From: an uncultured bacterium | Lineage (GTDB): Bacteria > Cyanobacteriota > Vampirovibrionia > Gastranaerophilales > Gastranaerophilaceae | Reading direction: 5' to 3' | Length of the DNA: 64,000 bases | Assembly: GCA_949299935.1 (NCBI GenBank) | Contig: CASGCE010000035.1 | Span: 1 to 64,000, forward strand | Notes under the pieces: generated by a model | Told to the model about the DNA's origin: nothing | What the model saw: the letters and a program-made list of their open reading frames with translations, nothing else | The model's database searches: none | Part shown: piece after piece, positions 26,227 to 34,900 of the stretch | How the letters are laid out: each line of letters begins with the position of its first letter | Numbering within the stretch: the first letter of the stretch is position 1 | Position numbers and translations under genes: made by a program

Positions 26227-26607
26227 CTATTTACCATTTCTGTTTAGCGCATTCCAAGTAACAATTCTTGTTGAACTGTCTTGCTCTTTTGAAATATTCA
26301 TAATCACGCAATTTGAAAAAGTATCGGTAAGTCCCGTATTCAAATCACGAATTACAAGAGTATCTTCAGTATTATTCAAATTATCCTCAATGAGCAAAGG
26401 CAAAGAAACACTATCGACTTTGAAGGAACGTGTAATCTGCCATTGGCGCATATTGTTAACAATATTCAAGCCCTCACCTTGAACACCTTTGTAACTTGTA
26501 AAACTGTCATTCTGCTGAATTATGTTGTACGCATGATCATCACCTGTTCCGGTTAAAGTAATCCCGCGCCATACAAATTGTATATTTTTCGCATCATATA
26601 CTGTCAT
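26227..26607 (-). CDS. Tail tube protein (DUF3277-like)
   Basis: 126 residues, directly after the sheath gene. Motifs VYDAKNIQFVWRGITLTG, RQWQITRSF and LVIRDLNTGLTD match the phage tail-tube family described for contractile phages of the KPP10 type. It forms the inner hexameric tube. A paralog at 22089-22472 is present. A GC-rich hairpin follows its stop codon. Confidence 0.8.
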   Translation of the reverse strand: MTVYDAKNIQFVWRGITLTGTGDDHAYNIIQQNDSFTSYKGVQGEGLNIVNNMRQWQITRSFKVDSVSLPLLIEDNLNNTEDTLVIRDLNTGLTDTFSNCVIMNISKEQDSSTRIVTWNALNRNGK

Positions 26608-26628
26608 TTTTCATTTCCCTTTCTTAAA

Positions 26629-27765
26629 TTATTCACCTAAAATTTGTTCAACCTGTTCATCAGAAGGATCAACATAGAACAAGAAATCGACCTTTTCACC
26701 AACAATAGCGTCATAATAATAACCGGTAAGTTTAAATTTTTTAGCATTATAAGCTTCAGCATCAGTATTCATGATACTTTCAGAACCTGTTCTTATGGGT
26801 GTAACCTTTAACTGATAACCAACCTGTTCAGCAGTAGTAGCAATAACAAGGTTATAAGTTTGGAAACTTTTAAATTGCTTTTCAGCCATAGTTAACAATA
26901 GATTATTACCGGTTTCGTCATAGACAGGTTTTTGATTAAAAAACTCAAGAGCCATAAGTCCCATAGATTTTTTAATATAATGCATAATCATCTGACGCTG
27001 TCTAAGCTCACCGCCTAACATTTTTGAACCTATAACCCAATTGTATCCAAAACTGTCGGTATCACCGCCGTCAATAGGTGAAACATTTGTGTAGTAAGCG
27101 ACATTATTAGAATTCATTTCAGAGATTTCAGATCCCGAATAAGTTTCCGGCAAAATTCCGGTAAGCTGAGTGAACTGAGCCGAACCGTCTTTACCGCCGA
27201 AATAACCGCAAGTAGAAGTAGATGCTACCGCAGATGCAATAGGTGAAGTGACATTTTTTCTAAAAATTCCGTATGCATAATTGTTTTCATCCGCAACAAT
27301 ATCTGCTACATCATCCACATCAGTTACAACGAAATCACAAAACCTGTCATTTGCCAAACACCAATCCGCAACAGACTTAATATCAGATGCTTCGCGTGAA
27401 ACAGGTACCACCTTAGCGAATTTGCCATCAACCGATTTGGCATTATCCAAAGCTTGAGAAACACTCTCACTATCTGATTGTTTTGCTATCATTAAATACA
27501 TAATTTGAGATGTGGTTTGAGTATTGTTTTTTTGATTAAAAATTGCATTAGCCTCCAATGCAAACTGAGATGTTGATTGAAAATCTGCAAGAACCTCATC
27601 ATATGAAGAATATTTTTTCAAACCTGTTGCAGCAAAGGTAACATCTGCCTGCAAATCATTCGCTCCAATTTTTCCCACCAATAAAACATTTTTAAAATAC
27701 TCCTCCAAACTCCTTCCATCCGGAAGTTTAAACAGTATGCTAATTAAATTGTCATAAACACTCAT
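26629..27765 (-). CDS. Tail sheath protein (DUF3383-like)
   Basis: 378 residues, directly before the tube gene. The pattern (FKNVLLVGKIGAND, a central CGYFGGKDGSAQFTQLTG stretch, then LMALEFFNQKPVYDETGN and a C-terminal YYYDAIVGEKVDFLFYVDP) corresponds to the DUF3383 type sheath. It is shorter than Mu or P2 sheath proteins, which usually exceed 400 residues. It forms the contractile outer sheath that drives the tube into the target. Confidence 0.75.
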   Translation of the reverse strand: MSVYDNLISILFKLPDGRSLEEYFKNVLLVGKIGANDLQADVTFAATGLKKYSSYDEVLADFQSTSQFALEANAIFNQKNNTQTTSQIMYLMIAKQSDSESVSQALDNAKSVDGKFAKVVPVSREASDIKSVADWCLANDRFCDFVVTDVDDVADIVADENNYAYGIFRKNVTSPIASAVASTSTCGYFGGKDGSAQFTQLTGILPETYSGSEISEMNSNNVAYYTNVSPIDGGDTDSFGYNWVIGSKMLGGELRQRQMIMHYIKKSMGLMALEFFNQKPVYDETGNNLLLTMAEKQFKSFQTYNLVIATTAEQVGYQLKVTPIRTGSESIMNTDAEAYNAKKFKLTGYYYDAIVGEKVDFLFYVDPSDEQVEQILGE

Positions 27766-27875
27766 TTTGTTCTCCTTTCATTATCTAAGACATTTAATAT
27801 ACTTAACAGCCTAATCACAAATTCTTTTATTTTATTTGAAATAAATCCAAGCTTTAGGTAAATATTTTCCAATTA

Positions 27876-29045
27876 TCACTGGCTATTTTGGCTCAGAGTA
27901 ATTCTTTCAAAAGCAAAAACGGGCAATTCCACTTCAGTTAGTGATACACTGTCAGAAAAGTTCGTATCACTGTTTTTTTTCACCTGTACTCCGGTTACAG
28001 CCTCCACACCATCAACCTCCAACATTGGGATGATAAACTCAGTGGCGTAGATTATTGATTCAAGCCCGTAAACACGCTTTTGAATATAATTCAATATATT
28101 CTGTTTCACATTGGACATTACGGTATTTGCATAATAGCCGGTTCTTACTTTTATTGTGCCGGATATATCCATCGGAATTTCGTCCGCATTTTTCCAACAT
28201 ATTTCGACATTCTGACCCGATTTATTTTTAACAGTTACCGTAGTGTCGCCGATCAAAACTGGTCCCAGCGCAACCGTATCGAATATTGCATTTGCAAAAA
28301 CTTCATCAGTAGTGTTATGTTTTGCAATAATTTTTACGGTACCAGCCTCCATTTTACTGTCAATCTTTTTATCTAACACTTTCAAAAAAGCTTGATTATC
28401 AACATATTGCAATAGATTTGCAATATTAGCATTACAAGTAGCTTTTGCATTTTGTGCTTTTGATCTACGGAAACGAATACGAAATTCACTATCCGTTTCA
28501 CGTTCCCTGCCTATTGCAATCTTAGAAGCTTCATCGTCAGAAATATTAGCCACTTCATATGGTGCTGTTACTATTATAAAACTTTCTCCGGCGTTAACCC
28601 CGATAGCACCCGATACTACACAACCGAATTCAACATCAGCATATCCGTCAGCACCAATCTCATAATCCTTTGTGTTTGAAAATTCATAACCTGATAATAG
28701 CGAACGAATAACAATACTATTTACTTCGCCTAAATACCCTCCGGTTCCGGTAATTTTTTTTGTAAATTTTGTTACTTGAGAAGGCAACCTTTTAACACCG
28801 ATACGCTCATACAAAGCATCTTGCCAGTAAGATTCAGCAGTTTCCGGATCAAATTGTTTTGCCAGGAAGGCTATTTGCTCTTGTAGCGACATCTCCATTA
28901 TACCGGCTGAAGTTACGATATTATCAATCACGCCCTCTGGTTTAATAAAAAAGTCAGCACCAAACTTTTGCTGTAATTGTTCTTCATATGCATTAAGCAC
29001 CTCTTGCAAATTAAGTAAAGTATATCCGTTTTTATCTATATTCAT
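27876..29045 (-). CDS. Baseplate J-like protein
   Basis: 389 residues from the ATG at 29045, behind GAAAGGATAG. The Baseplate_J features run in order: GVIDNIVTSAGIMEMSLQEQ near the start, a central acidic strand block with AGESFIIVTAPYEVANISDD, then SDSEFRIRFRRSKAQNAKAT-type sequence (ETDSEFRIRFRRSKA here). The C-terminal domain is strand-rich. This is a wedge component (P2 gpJ, Mu gp47 type). Here it lies upstream of the sheath instead of after the spike and wedge genes, an unusual order. Confidence 0.85.
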   Translation of the reverse strand: MNIDKNGYTLLNLQEVLNAYEEQLQQKFGADFFIKPEGVIDNIVTSAGIMEMSLQEQIAFLAKQFDPETAESYWQDALYERIGVKRLPSQVTKFTKKITGTGGYLGEVNSIVIRSLLSGYEFSNTKDYEIGADGYADVEFGCVVSGAIGVNAGESFIIVTAPYEVANISDDEASKIAIGRERETDSEFRIRFRRSKAQNAKATCNANIANLLQYVDNQAFLKVLDKKIDSKMEAGTVKIIAKHNTTDEVFANAIFDTVALGPVLIGDTTVTVKNKSGQNVEICWKNADEIPMDISGTIKVRTGYYANTVMSNVKQNILNYIQKRVYGLESIIYATEFIIPMLEVDGVEAVTGVQVKKNSDTNFSDSVSLTEVELPVFAFERITLSQNSQ

Positions 29046-29414
29046 GTAACTATCCTTTCGTTTATAAATTTTCAAGCAATGTATTAAATTTTTAATCGTA
29101 GTTGCGACACCATAACAAAGAGTAGTTCAAAACATGATCAGAAAACTATGTTATACATAGTCGCAATATTTATGGTTAAACAAGGAGTTAATACCGATAG
29201 TGAAGGCATTTTAGCAGTACTTGGCACCAAATTGGCAAAACAGCCGGACATAAATTGGGACAAAAGTTTTAAGATATTTTATACATATACCAAAGTAATA
29301 ATGAAGATCAAAAAATGCACACAAAGAAAATGAAAGGTTCAGATATTTATCAGAATAAAGAAAGCAGAAGCGAAGTAATAGGTTATTCAATTCTTGCATA
29401 AGCATCCGAGCATA
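29046..29414. other. Gap inside the phage-like cluster
   Basis: About 370 bases with no supported phage gene. A rightward frame at 29148-29333 (61 codons, MLYIVAIFMVKQG...) looks fairly coding in composition but has no ribosome binding site and no recognisable motif. It may be the remnant of a small moron gene. A leftward frame (29211-29405) is hydrophobic and also unsupported. Confidence 0.4.
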
Positions 29415-30401
29415 TTACAATTCATCCTGAACATCCGAGTTTGCAAGCAACAAATTTAATGCAGAATTTGTTAAAACAGTACTTTGCGGGTTGACATATT
29501 CAACAAAATACGAACCGCAATAGACATTTTTAGCCTGCCAGTTTCCGACTTGTTTATTAACACAGCGGCTTACTGAATTATCAGATTGGTTAGTGGACGT
29601 ATTTTTTGAAGCAGGTTGATAAAGATAAGTCAAATTTATGTTGGATTTTATCTCATAGGCATTTGAAATAACAGGATTATATGATTTAAGCAGAACATCC
29701 TCGTAAATATTATGTCCTAACCTTAAAACTATATATTTTTTTGCAGCCATAACCTCTGCCAATTTATCGGAGTAATCATTAATCTTCCAATTTTTTGCAT
29801 TTTCATTTTTAATATGAACAGTCAAAGTAAGGTTTATCGGAGCTAACGAATCAACATAGTCTGTATCAACGAACTGCACCGTTTTCTTTTCGGCAGTAAG
29901 AGTAAAATAAGTATACTTAAACTCCTCTACAACATCAAACGGAATTTCATCGCCATATTTATCAAATCTGGTATTAAGATTAATTTCATCCTGCATGGCA
30001 ATGAGCCCGCTGTTAAAAGCAGACAAAAAACTTGCCGGATTTATCGTACCCTCCAGTGCAGCATTTTTCATTCCTATTAAGCTGTTGTAACCGGATTTTT
30101 CTAATGTAGCATTAAATGCCGGTGCATAAGTATTAAATAATGCATCCAGCATAGCTTCGTTGGTTATCGGTTCATCATTAACTATTTTGCTGATGGCACC
30201 CACCGCATAACGTTGTACCAACTCAGTTTTGCCTTGCAGAGTCAAATTTTCTGACATTTTAAATAAGTCAAGATTTAAATTATCCTTGTAATTTTTTAAG
30301 GCATCGCATAACCCGTCTTTCGTTCTGGCGAAATCTTGCGAATTCAATTCATTAAGCTTAATTTCTTCTTTTGGAATGTACAATGATGCCTCTGCACTCA
30401 T
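29415..30401 (-). CDS. Phage structural protein of unknown type
   Basis: 328 residues between the DUF2612-like gene and baseplate J. The first half is helical (EEIKLNELNSQDFARTKDG, then a region rich in Asn and Ala). The second half has alternating strands with aromatic residues (INLTLTVHIKNENAKNWKI, SNINLTYLYQPAS). Two Cys in the last 60 residues may form a pair. Position argues for a baseplate or tail component. I do not recognise a family. Confidence 0.55.
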   Translation of the reverse strand: MSAEASLYIPKEEIKLNELNSQDFARTKDGLCDALKNYKDNLNLDLFKMSENLTLQGKTELVQRYAVGAISKIVNDEPITNEAMLDALFNTYAPAFNATLEKSGYNSLIGMKNAALEGTINPASFLSAFNSGLIAMQDEINLNTRFDKYGDEIPFDVVEEFKYTYFTLTAEKKTVQFVDTDYVDSLAPINLTLTVHIKNENAKNWKINDYSDKLAEVMAAKKYIVLRLGHNIYEDVLLKSYNPVISNAYEIKSNINLTYLYQPASKNTSTNQSDNSVSRCVNKQVGNWQAKNVYCGSYFVEYVNPQSTVLTNSALNLLLANSDVQDEL

Positions 30402-30414
30402 TTTCTTCTCCTTT

Positions 30415-30984
30415 CTATGATTCTATTTTTTCCAAATAGATACCGTCACCTAACACCTGCTGAATGTATGAAATCGTATTTTGGGTAAGTATAAGCAAGT
30501 TACCGACCAATTTAATCTTAATTTTGCATTTACCGGTTTTGGTAATCAAAACCTGATTTGCATTGGTAATCGTGCTAACAATGTCAATAACCTCATTTTC
30601 TGTTCCGCAAGCTGAATTAGCACCAATATAAGCAAAAATCTTCTGAATGAATTCTGCATCCGAAAGACTTAACGGCACATTAGGGTTTATTCCGGATATC
30701 AAGAAATAAAATCGTTTTTCGACATTAAGATGTTTACGATTAACACAAAAATAATCTCCAAAATCCTTTTCATCTCTCGTGGCACCAACCTCAGCACCTG
30801 CATAATCAAGCCAAATTCCTCTTGCATCATTTATATTCAAGCTGTTAACAAGGTAATTTATAGCGTTCTGTAAGTTAGTAAATCTTGAACCTATAGCTGA
30901 GAGAATAACACTAACGTCATTATTTTCACGTAAATAAGGTATTATATATTTAAGCGCCAGTACCTGATAATCGATTAAGTTCAT
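30415..30984 (-). CDS. Phage tail/baseplate protein, DUF2612-like
   Basis: 189 residues. Pattern ARGIWLDYAGAEVGATRDEKD, then FLISGINPNVPLSLSDAEFIQ, resembles the DUF2612 tail/baseplate proteins of contractile phages, where a GxWLDxxGxxVGxxR segment is typical. Likely a wedge or baseplate periphery component. Confident only that it is a tail or baseplate gene by position. Confidence 0.6.
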   Translation of the reverse strand: MNLIDYQVLALKYIIPYLRENNDVSVILSAIGSRFTNLQNAINYLVNSLNINDARGIWLDYAGAEVGATRDEKDFGDYFCVNRKHLNVEKRFYFLISGINPNVPLSLSDAEFIQKIFAYIGANSACGTENEVIDIVSTITNANQVLITKTGKCKIKIKLVGNLLILTQNTISYIQQVLGDGIYLEKIES

Positions 30985-30995
30985 TTTTTAACTCC

Positions 30996-31523
30996 TTATT
31001 TGTATTCTATATCCATATAAAGTTCTTTACCTTCCATAGAAATATGTTCTTTAATATCCTCAAATTCAAAGACAATACAGATTTCCTTTCTAAACATTTG
31101 ATTTGTTTCGGCAAAGGAACTTAAATCTCTTACAGGACCTGCTAAAAGCTCATTAACAGTTATTCCGATTTCAGCAAGTGAAACATGAGTTGAATCAGTT
31201 TCTAGAAAAAGCTGTTCAATATAATCAATAATTTCATCAGATTCTTTTTCAGCATCACTGGGATTTTTGTAAAGCGAATATACAGAAAAAATAACCTCTA
31301 TTCTATACTGAGCGCGAATAAAATTTTTTCCATCAGAGTTGTAACTTTCAAAGCGCTTATTAATCCTTTTTCTTTCGCCAGTTTTCAATAATACAAAAGG
31401 GTAAGAAGGCGCCTCAGCACGTAACCTTTCTCTAAATATCTTGCCCTTAAGCATCGGGAATTCACTTGACATACAAACGTTAAAAAAGCTGAATAGCTTT
31501 GTTTTAAATTCATAAGTTTTCAT
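30996..31523 (-). CDS. Tail terminator / head-tail joining protein
   Basis: 175 residues. It starts with GGTGAAG before the ATG and overlaps the head-closure gene by 14 nt. Structure: a helical start, basic middle (GERKRINKRFESYNSDGKN), and an acidic IVFEFEDIKEH end. This resembles neck-terminator (LIC_12616-type) proteins that cap the tail tube at the neck. Named by position and length; no diagnostic motif. Confidence 0.55.
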   Translation of the reverse strand: MKTYEFKTKLFSFFNVCMSSEFPMLKGKIFRERLRAEAPSYPFVLLKTGERKRINKRFESYNSDGKNFIRAQYRIEVIFSVYSLYKNPSDAEKESDEIIDYIEQLFLETDSTHVSLAEIGITVNELLAGPVRDLSSFAETNQMFRKEICIVFEFEDIKEHISMEGKELYMDIEYK

Positions 31524-31839
31524 CAGTCTTCACCAAATATCCTTTGTAATAACTCAATCCTCTCAACTGCCAAAATTCAACTTCACGGATTTCAAACAAA
31601 CTTCCGTTTATTTCTAATCTGTATGCAGGTACCAATTTTTCGGAGCAGTAAAGAACACCTGTTATACCGAATTTATCACCAATTTCAGAACCAACCAGAG
31701 TTTCAATCGGTTCATAATAACCCGAAACTTCTTTATCAAAAGTCCAAGTTGAGATACTTGCTCCAGACGTTTCATCGATTTTGACATTTCTTTTTAATAA
31801 TTTATATTTATTATTTGAAAAAAAATTTATAATAGACAC
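31510..31839 (-). CDS. Head closure / head-tail adaptor protein
   Basis: 109 residues, GTG start with AAAAAGGAATAG upstream. The pattern SASISTWTF-like start (SGASISTWTFDKEVSGYYEP) with IETLVGSEIGDKFGITG and a C-terminal IREVEFWQLRGL strand resembles the small head-closure proteins found between the portal-side connector and tail terminator. Its start abuts the rightward metallophosphoesterase promoter region. Confidence 0.6.
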   Translation of the reverse strand: MSIINFFSNNKYKLLKRNVKIDETSGASISTWTFDKEVSGYYEPIETLVGSEIGDKFGITGVLYCSEKLVPAYRLEINGSLFEIREVEFWQLRGLSYYKGYLVKTDENL

Positions 31840-31869
31840 TTGTACTATTCCTTTTTAAAAATTTTATGT

Positions 31870-31875
31870 TATAAT
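31870..31875 (+). promoter_or_regulatory. -10 box of the metallophosphoesterase gene
   Basis: TATAAT preceded by TGT (extended -10) and followed by six bases to the ATG. No Shine-Dalgarno. A leaderless transcript is predicted. The promoter faces against the phage-like genes. Confidence 0.5.
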
Positions 31876-31881
31876 TTAAAA

Positions 31882-32583
31882 ATGCGGGAAATATTATTAA
31901 TATTATTTTTAATAAGTTGCTGGATATTTGCGGTTGAGCCGAATATGTTACGCACTACAGAGTACGAAATAGAGTTTAACGAACTTGCGGGAAAGAGAGC
32001 TGTTTTAGCGGGAGATTTTCATTTCAGGAACAAAAATCGCGTACGAAAAGTAGTAGAAAAAATTAACGAACAAAATGCTGACTACATATTTTACATAGGC
32101 GATTATACGGAGAGCGTACCTGAAAAATACGTCATAGAAAAACTTTCCAAAGTAAACGCACCTGTTTTTTCCGTATTAGGGAACCATGACCTTTCAGAAG
32201 AATTCAGCAAACTGCCTAATCTTTTAAATAACAGCAACTTAGAGAAAGACACAATAACTGTTGCAGGATTAAATTATTACACACCGGATATTTCAAAGGC
32301 ACTTGAAAATGCAAGTAAACCGATAATACTGTTAAGTCACAACCCGGACATCTATAAGAAAGTACCCAAAAAAGTAAAACTTATTCTTTCAGGTCACACT
32401 CACGGTGGTCAAGTAACCCTTTTTGGTAAACCGTTTGTGACAATTTCAAAATACAAATTTGGGAAAGGAAAAATAAATAAGCGGCTGGTAATAACGGGGG
32501 GAACCGGAACAAGTATTATACCGGCAAGACTTTTTAACCCGCCCGAAATTACCATAATAAAGTTCATCCCCGAAAAGGAATAA
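31882..32583 (+). CDS. Membrane-anchored calcineurin-like metallophosphoesterase
   Basis: 233 residues from the ATG at 31882. An N-terminal hydrophobic segment (EILLILFLISCWIFAVEP) acts as anchor or signal. All five metal-site blocks are present: AGDFHF, YIGDY, LGNHD, LLSHNPD and SGHTHGGQ. This is the YkuE/LpxG-like subgroup. Substrates of relatives include lipid A precursors, phosphodiesters and nucleotides, so the substrate here is open. It is the only confident rightward gene in the phage-like cluster, lying between the head-closure gene and the connectors. It may be an inserted host or moron gene. Confidence 0.8.
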   Translation: MREILLILFLISCWIFAVEPNMLRTTEYEIEFNELAGKRAVLAGDFHFRNKNRVRKVVEKINEQNADYIFYIGDYTESVPEKYVIEKLSKVNAPVFSVLGNHDLSEEFSKLPNLLNNSNLEKDTITVAGLNYYTPDISKALENASKPIILLSHNPDIYKKVPKKVKLILSGHTHGGQVTLFGKPFVTISKYKFGKGKINKRLVITGGTGTSIIPARLFNPPEITIIKFIPEKE

Positions 32584-32587
32584 ACCC

Positions 32588-32956
32588 TTACATGCCAATT
32601 TTTTTAATCCTGTCAGCCCTATTCACCGAGTAATCTTGAAACAACATACGAAGGAGATCAGCACGGTCTGTTAAAGGAAATTTCAAACCATATTGAATGC
32701 CAACTTCGTTATTAAAAAGGTCAATTTGTCTGTCATCGTGCCCCGAGAGAAAACCTAAAATTTCATTTGCCCAACCAAGCTGTCTGGTAAGTTTTTCACC
32801 GCGAATTTGAGTAAAAACAGCCGCTGCGTATTGATGTCTTAAGTCATTAGAATAAAGTTTCGGTGCATTGGTAACACTGTTTAAAAATTCACCCACTTCC
32901 AGCTCAAGGAGTTTTGCAAATTCAAGATCTGATAAAAGAGTTTTCAATCCGTACAA
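32588..32956 (-). CDS. Protein with DUF6973-like RH..NE..DxxNN pattern
   Basis: 122 residues. Arg40-His41 (DLRHQYAAAVFTQIRG), Asn64-Glu65 (WANEILG), His73 and DLFNNEVGIQYG (Asp79, Asn82, Asn83) line up with a fold I recall as DUF6973. That family, seen in secreted or phage-associated proteins, has RHAYW, an HE pair and a DLxNN block. A hydrolase-like core is possible, but no activity can be read. It ends 5 bases from the metallophosphoesterase stop and sits 3 nt after the connector gene. It is not a typical head-tail connector. Confidence 0.45.
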   Translation of the reverse strand: MYGLKTLLSDLEFAKLLELEVGEFLNSVTNAPKLYSNDLRHQYAAAVFTQIRGEKLTRQLGWANEILGFLSGHDDRQIDLFNNEVGIQYGLKFPLTDRADLLRMLFQDYSVNRADRIKKIGM

Positions 32957-32958
32957 TT

Positions 32959-33408
32959 TTAGTAAATCTCCTCAAAATAGGCGTTCTCAATATCAAAACC
33001 TTTTTTTAAAAGTCCTGAAAGAAGAAGCTTTGCTTCAGCACAGAGTTCAAAGTCGGCATTATCACGAAAAGTTATACTTGCAGAACCAAGCGTTAGAGAT
33101 TTTATATTAGGATTATCTTCATAATCGTTCAAAAACAATCCCAAAACCTGTTCACAAACAGCAGCTTTCACTCTATATAACACCTCGTATCTTTTGCCGC
33201 GAATAATCCTTGGAAAAGACATATACTGTTTCGGATCAGCTTTTATCCCAAGAAAGGGCTGTATATCTATTTGTCTTGATGCTGTAATTAATGCTTTTTC
33301 CTGAACGGTCTTATCCAATTCAGACCAAAAATCAGCCTTAAGTTTTTCTTCAAAATACTGGTTAGCTTCGTCTAAAGTTACATATGAATTTTTATATATT
33401 TCAAGCAT
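32959..33408 (-). CDS. Head-tail connector protein
   Basis: 149 residues. The opening YVTLDEANQYFEEKLKADF with SELDKTVQEKALITASRQID matches phage head-tail connectors (often labelled DnaT-like). These gp6-type proteins bind below the portal. It follows the capsid gene after a strong terminator. Confidence 0.7.
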   Translation of the reverse strand: MLEIYKNSYVTLDEANQYFEEKLKADFWSELDKTVQEKALITASRQIDIQPFLGIKADPKQYMSFPRIIRGKRYEVLYRVKAAVCEQVLGLFLNDYEDNPNIKSLTLGSASITFRDNADFELCAEAKLLLSGLLKKGFDIENAYFEEIY

Positions 33409-33420
33409 TTTTCACCTCTT

Positions 33421-33447
33421 AAAAAAAAGGCAGGGTTAACCCCTGCC
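33421..33447 (-). terminator. Intrinsic terminator after the major capsid gene
   Basis: On the minus strand GGCAGGG pairs with CCCTGCC around a TTAAC-type loop, followed by eight T. It lies 31 nt past the capsid stop codon and splits the cluster into a terminase-to-capsid unit and a connector-tail unit. A second small hairpin (ATCCCC/GGGGTAT) lies at 33451-33465. Confidence 0.85.
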
Positions 33448-33477
33448 ACAATCCCCAAAGGGGTATGTATGGAGTTA

Positions 33478-34440
33478 TTATGATTCTAATTCGTCACTTG
33501 CAGCCGGTGCCAAAATAGCAAACGGATATCCATTTTTAGCATTTTTACGTGTCGCCGGATTTGCAATTTGAACTCCCAAACGCATCACGACACGCAAAGC
33601 TACCATATCTTGCTGCGCAAGATTATACGCAATAGTACCGTCAGTATTTTGAATTATAGCTTCAGTCAAGAGTTTATAAGTAACATCCTGCCTTATTGAG
33701 TAAACAGCCTTTGAAAAATCCCCGCACACCATTAATGCTTTTGAAGTATCAAATACACCGTTATTATCATAAGCAATAGGTCTGCCTACAAGACTTGAAG
33801 CAGTGTTTGTAATCAAGGAAGAATTATATAAAAGATTATTATTTTTATCTCTTAAATCTCTTAAATAAGCCTCAAAAGTAGCATCCGCATAAAAACCGTT
33901 AACCACAAATCCTGATTTTTCAACTAAAGACATTATCCCCTCTACACCGATAATGTCGGCAGCGACATCGGAGTTTGTACCAAGAGTAACAATTTGCGAT
34001 TTAGCAGCGGCACTGCTGTATATTGAATTAGGCCAGCTGGCAGGTTTATTAGTACCAAAGAGGATTGCCTTATCAATAGCTATTCCCATAGCTTCAACTA
34101 TTTGTGGCTTAATTTCCTCCCAAATATCAAAAGAGGAATCATCTAAAACAGCTTCTGGTATAGGAACAATTACGGCAAGTTCTTCTGCAGTCAAGGTTAA
34201 CTTATCCCATTCAGCCTTTGTCGTTTTTTTCTGAGCGGTATCACCAGATAAAAAATATGCATCCGGCAAAGCATTTTGCACCGGCAACGTTTTTTGCTTT
34301 GAGGGCATATTAGGCAATCTTCTCATCAAAGGCAACAATTTTGAAGCCTGAGGAGTTTCTTTAATAATATCTTTGGAAATTTCCAAAGGAATAAGAGCAT
34401 CCGCTCCTGTTCTGTCAATTAAATTTGCATCAGTAGTCAT
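33478..34440 (-). CDS. Major capsid protein
   Basis: 320 residues from the ATG at 34440, behind AAAGGA. HK97-like features: an N-terminal arm (MTTDANLIDRTGADALIPLE), TGQ-like E-loop region, an A-domain style tail (RQDVTYKLLTEAIIQNTDGTIAYNLAQQDMVALRVVMRLG), which is typical of the Phage_capsid family. A separate scaffold gene (34464-34898) precedes it. No protease gene is evident. Size suggests an icosahedral head with one main subunit. Confidence 0.85.
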   Translation of the reverse strand: MTTDANLIDRTGADALIPLEISKDIIKETPQASKLLPLMRRLPNMPSKQKTLPVQNALPDAYFLSGDTAQKKTTKAEWDKLTLTAEELAVIVPIPEAVLDDSSFDIWEEIKPQIVEAMGIAIDKAILFGTNKPASWPNSIYSSAAAKSQIVTLGTNSDVAADIIGVEGIMSLVEKSGFVVNGFYADATFEAYLRDLRDKNNNLLYNSSLITNTASSLVGRPIAYDNNGVFDTSKALMVCGDFSKAVYSIRQDVTYKLLTEAIIQNTDGTIAYNLAQQDMVALRVVMRLGVQIANPATRKNAKNGYPFAILAPAASDELES

Positions 34441-34463
34441 ATTTTTTCCTTTCATTTTATCTA

Positions 34464-34898
34464 TTATCTTCCTGCAGCCTGTCGGATAAATGTATTCATT
34501 AATTCCGAAGGACTGAGATTATTCATCAACGAAGGTTTAAAACCTCCGCCATGGTTTTCAATTTCGTTTTTAAACAAAATCCCGTTTTCACGTTTGTATT
34601 CGTCAATCCAGTTTTCAATATTTTCGCAATCATCTGGAATAATATTTGCAACCAAGTCTGATTTAATACAACCTGCTTTATCCAAAAGCAATTGGCGTTT
34701 TACCAACAAATTTTCCTTTTTAGTAAGCGAAAGTTCTTCTTGCAGGGATTTAAGTTGTTCTTCAGCGGTTTGCTTTTCTGCAGAGAAATTTTTCGCGTTA
34801 ATTCTATACTTAGCAGCTTCCCTTCTGAGATCTGCAATTTGATTTTTTAAAGCTTCAAGCTCAGAATCAGCTCCGGGCTGATTAAATTCTTTTTCCAT
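34464..34898 (-). CDS. Capsid scaffolding protein
   Basis: 144 residues from the ATG at 34898, behind GGGGAG. The middle (about 15-70) is a coiled coil rich in Glu, Leu and Lys (ELEALKNQIADLRREA). The order portal-scaffold-capsid is the usual one. It would guide capsid assembly and be released or digested. No protease motif. Confidence 0.75.
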   Translation of the reverse strand: MEKEFNQPGADSELEALKNQIADLRREAAKYRINAKNFSAEKQTAEEQLKSLQEELSLTKKENLLVKRQLLLDKAGCIKSDLVANIIPDDCENIENWIDEYKRENGILFKNEIENHGGGFKPSLMNNLSPSELMNTFIRQAAGR

Positions 34899-34900
34899 TT

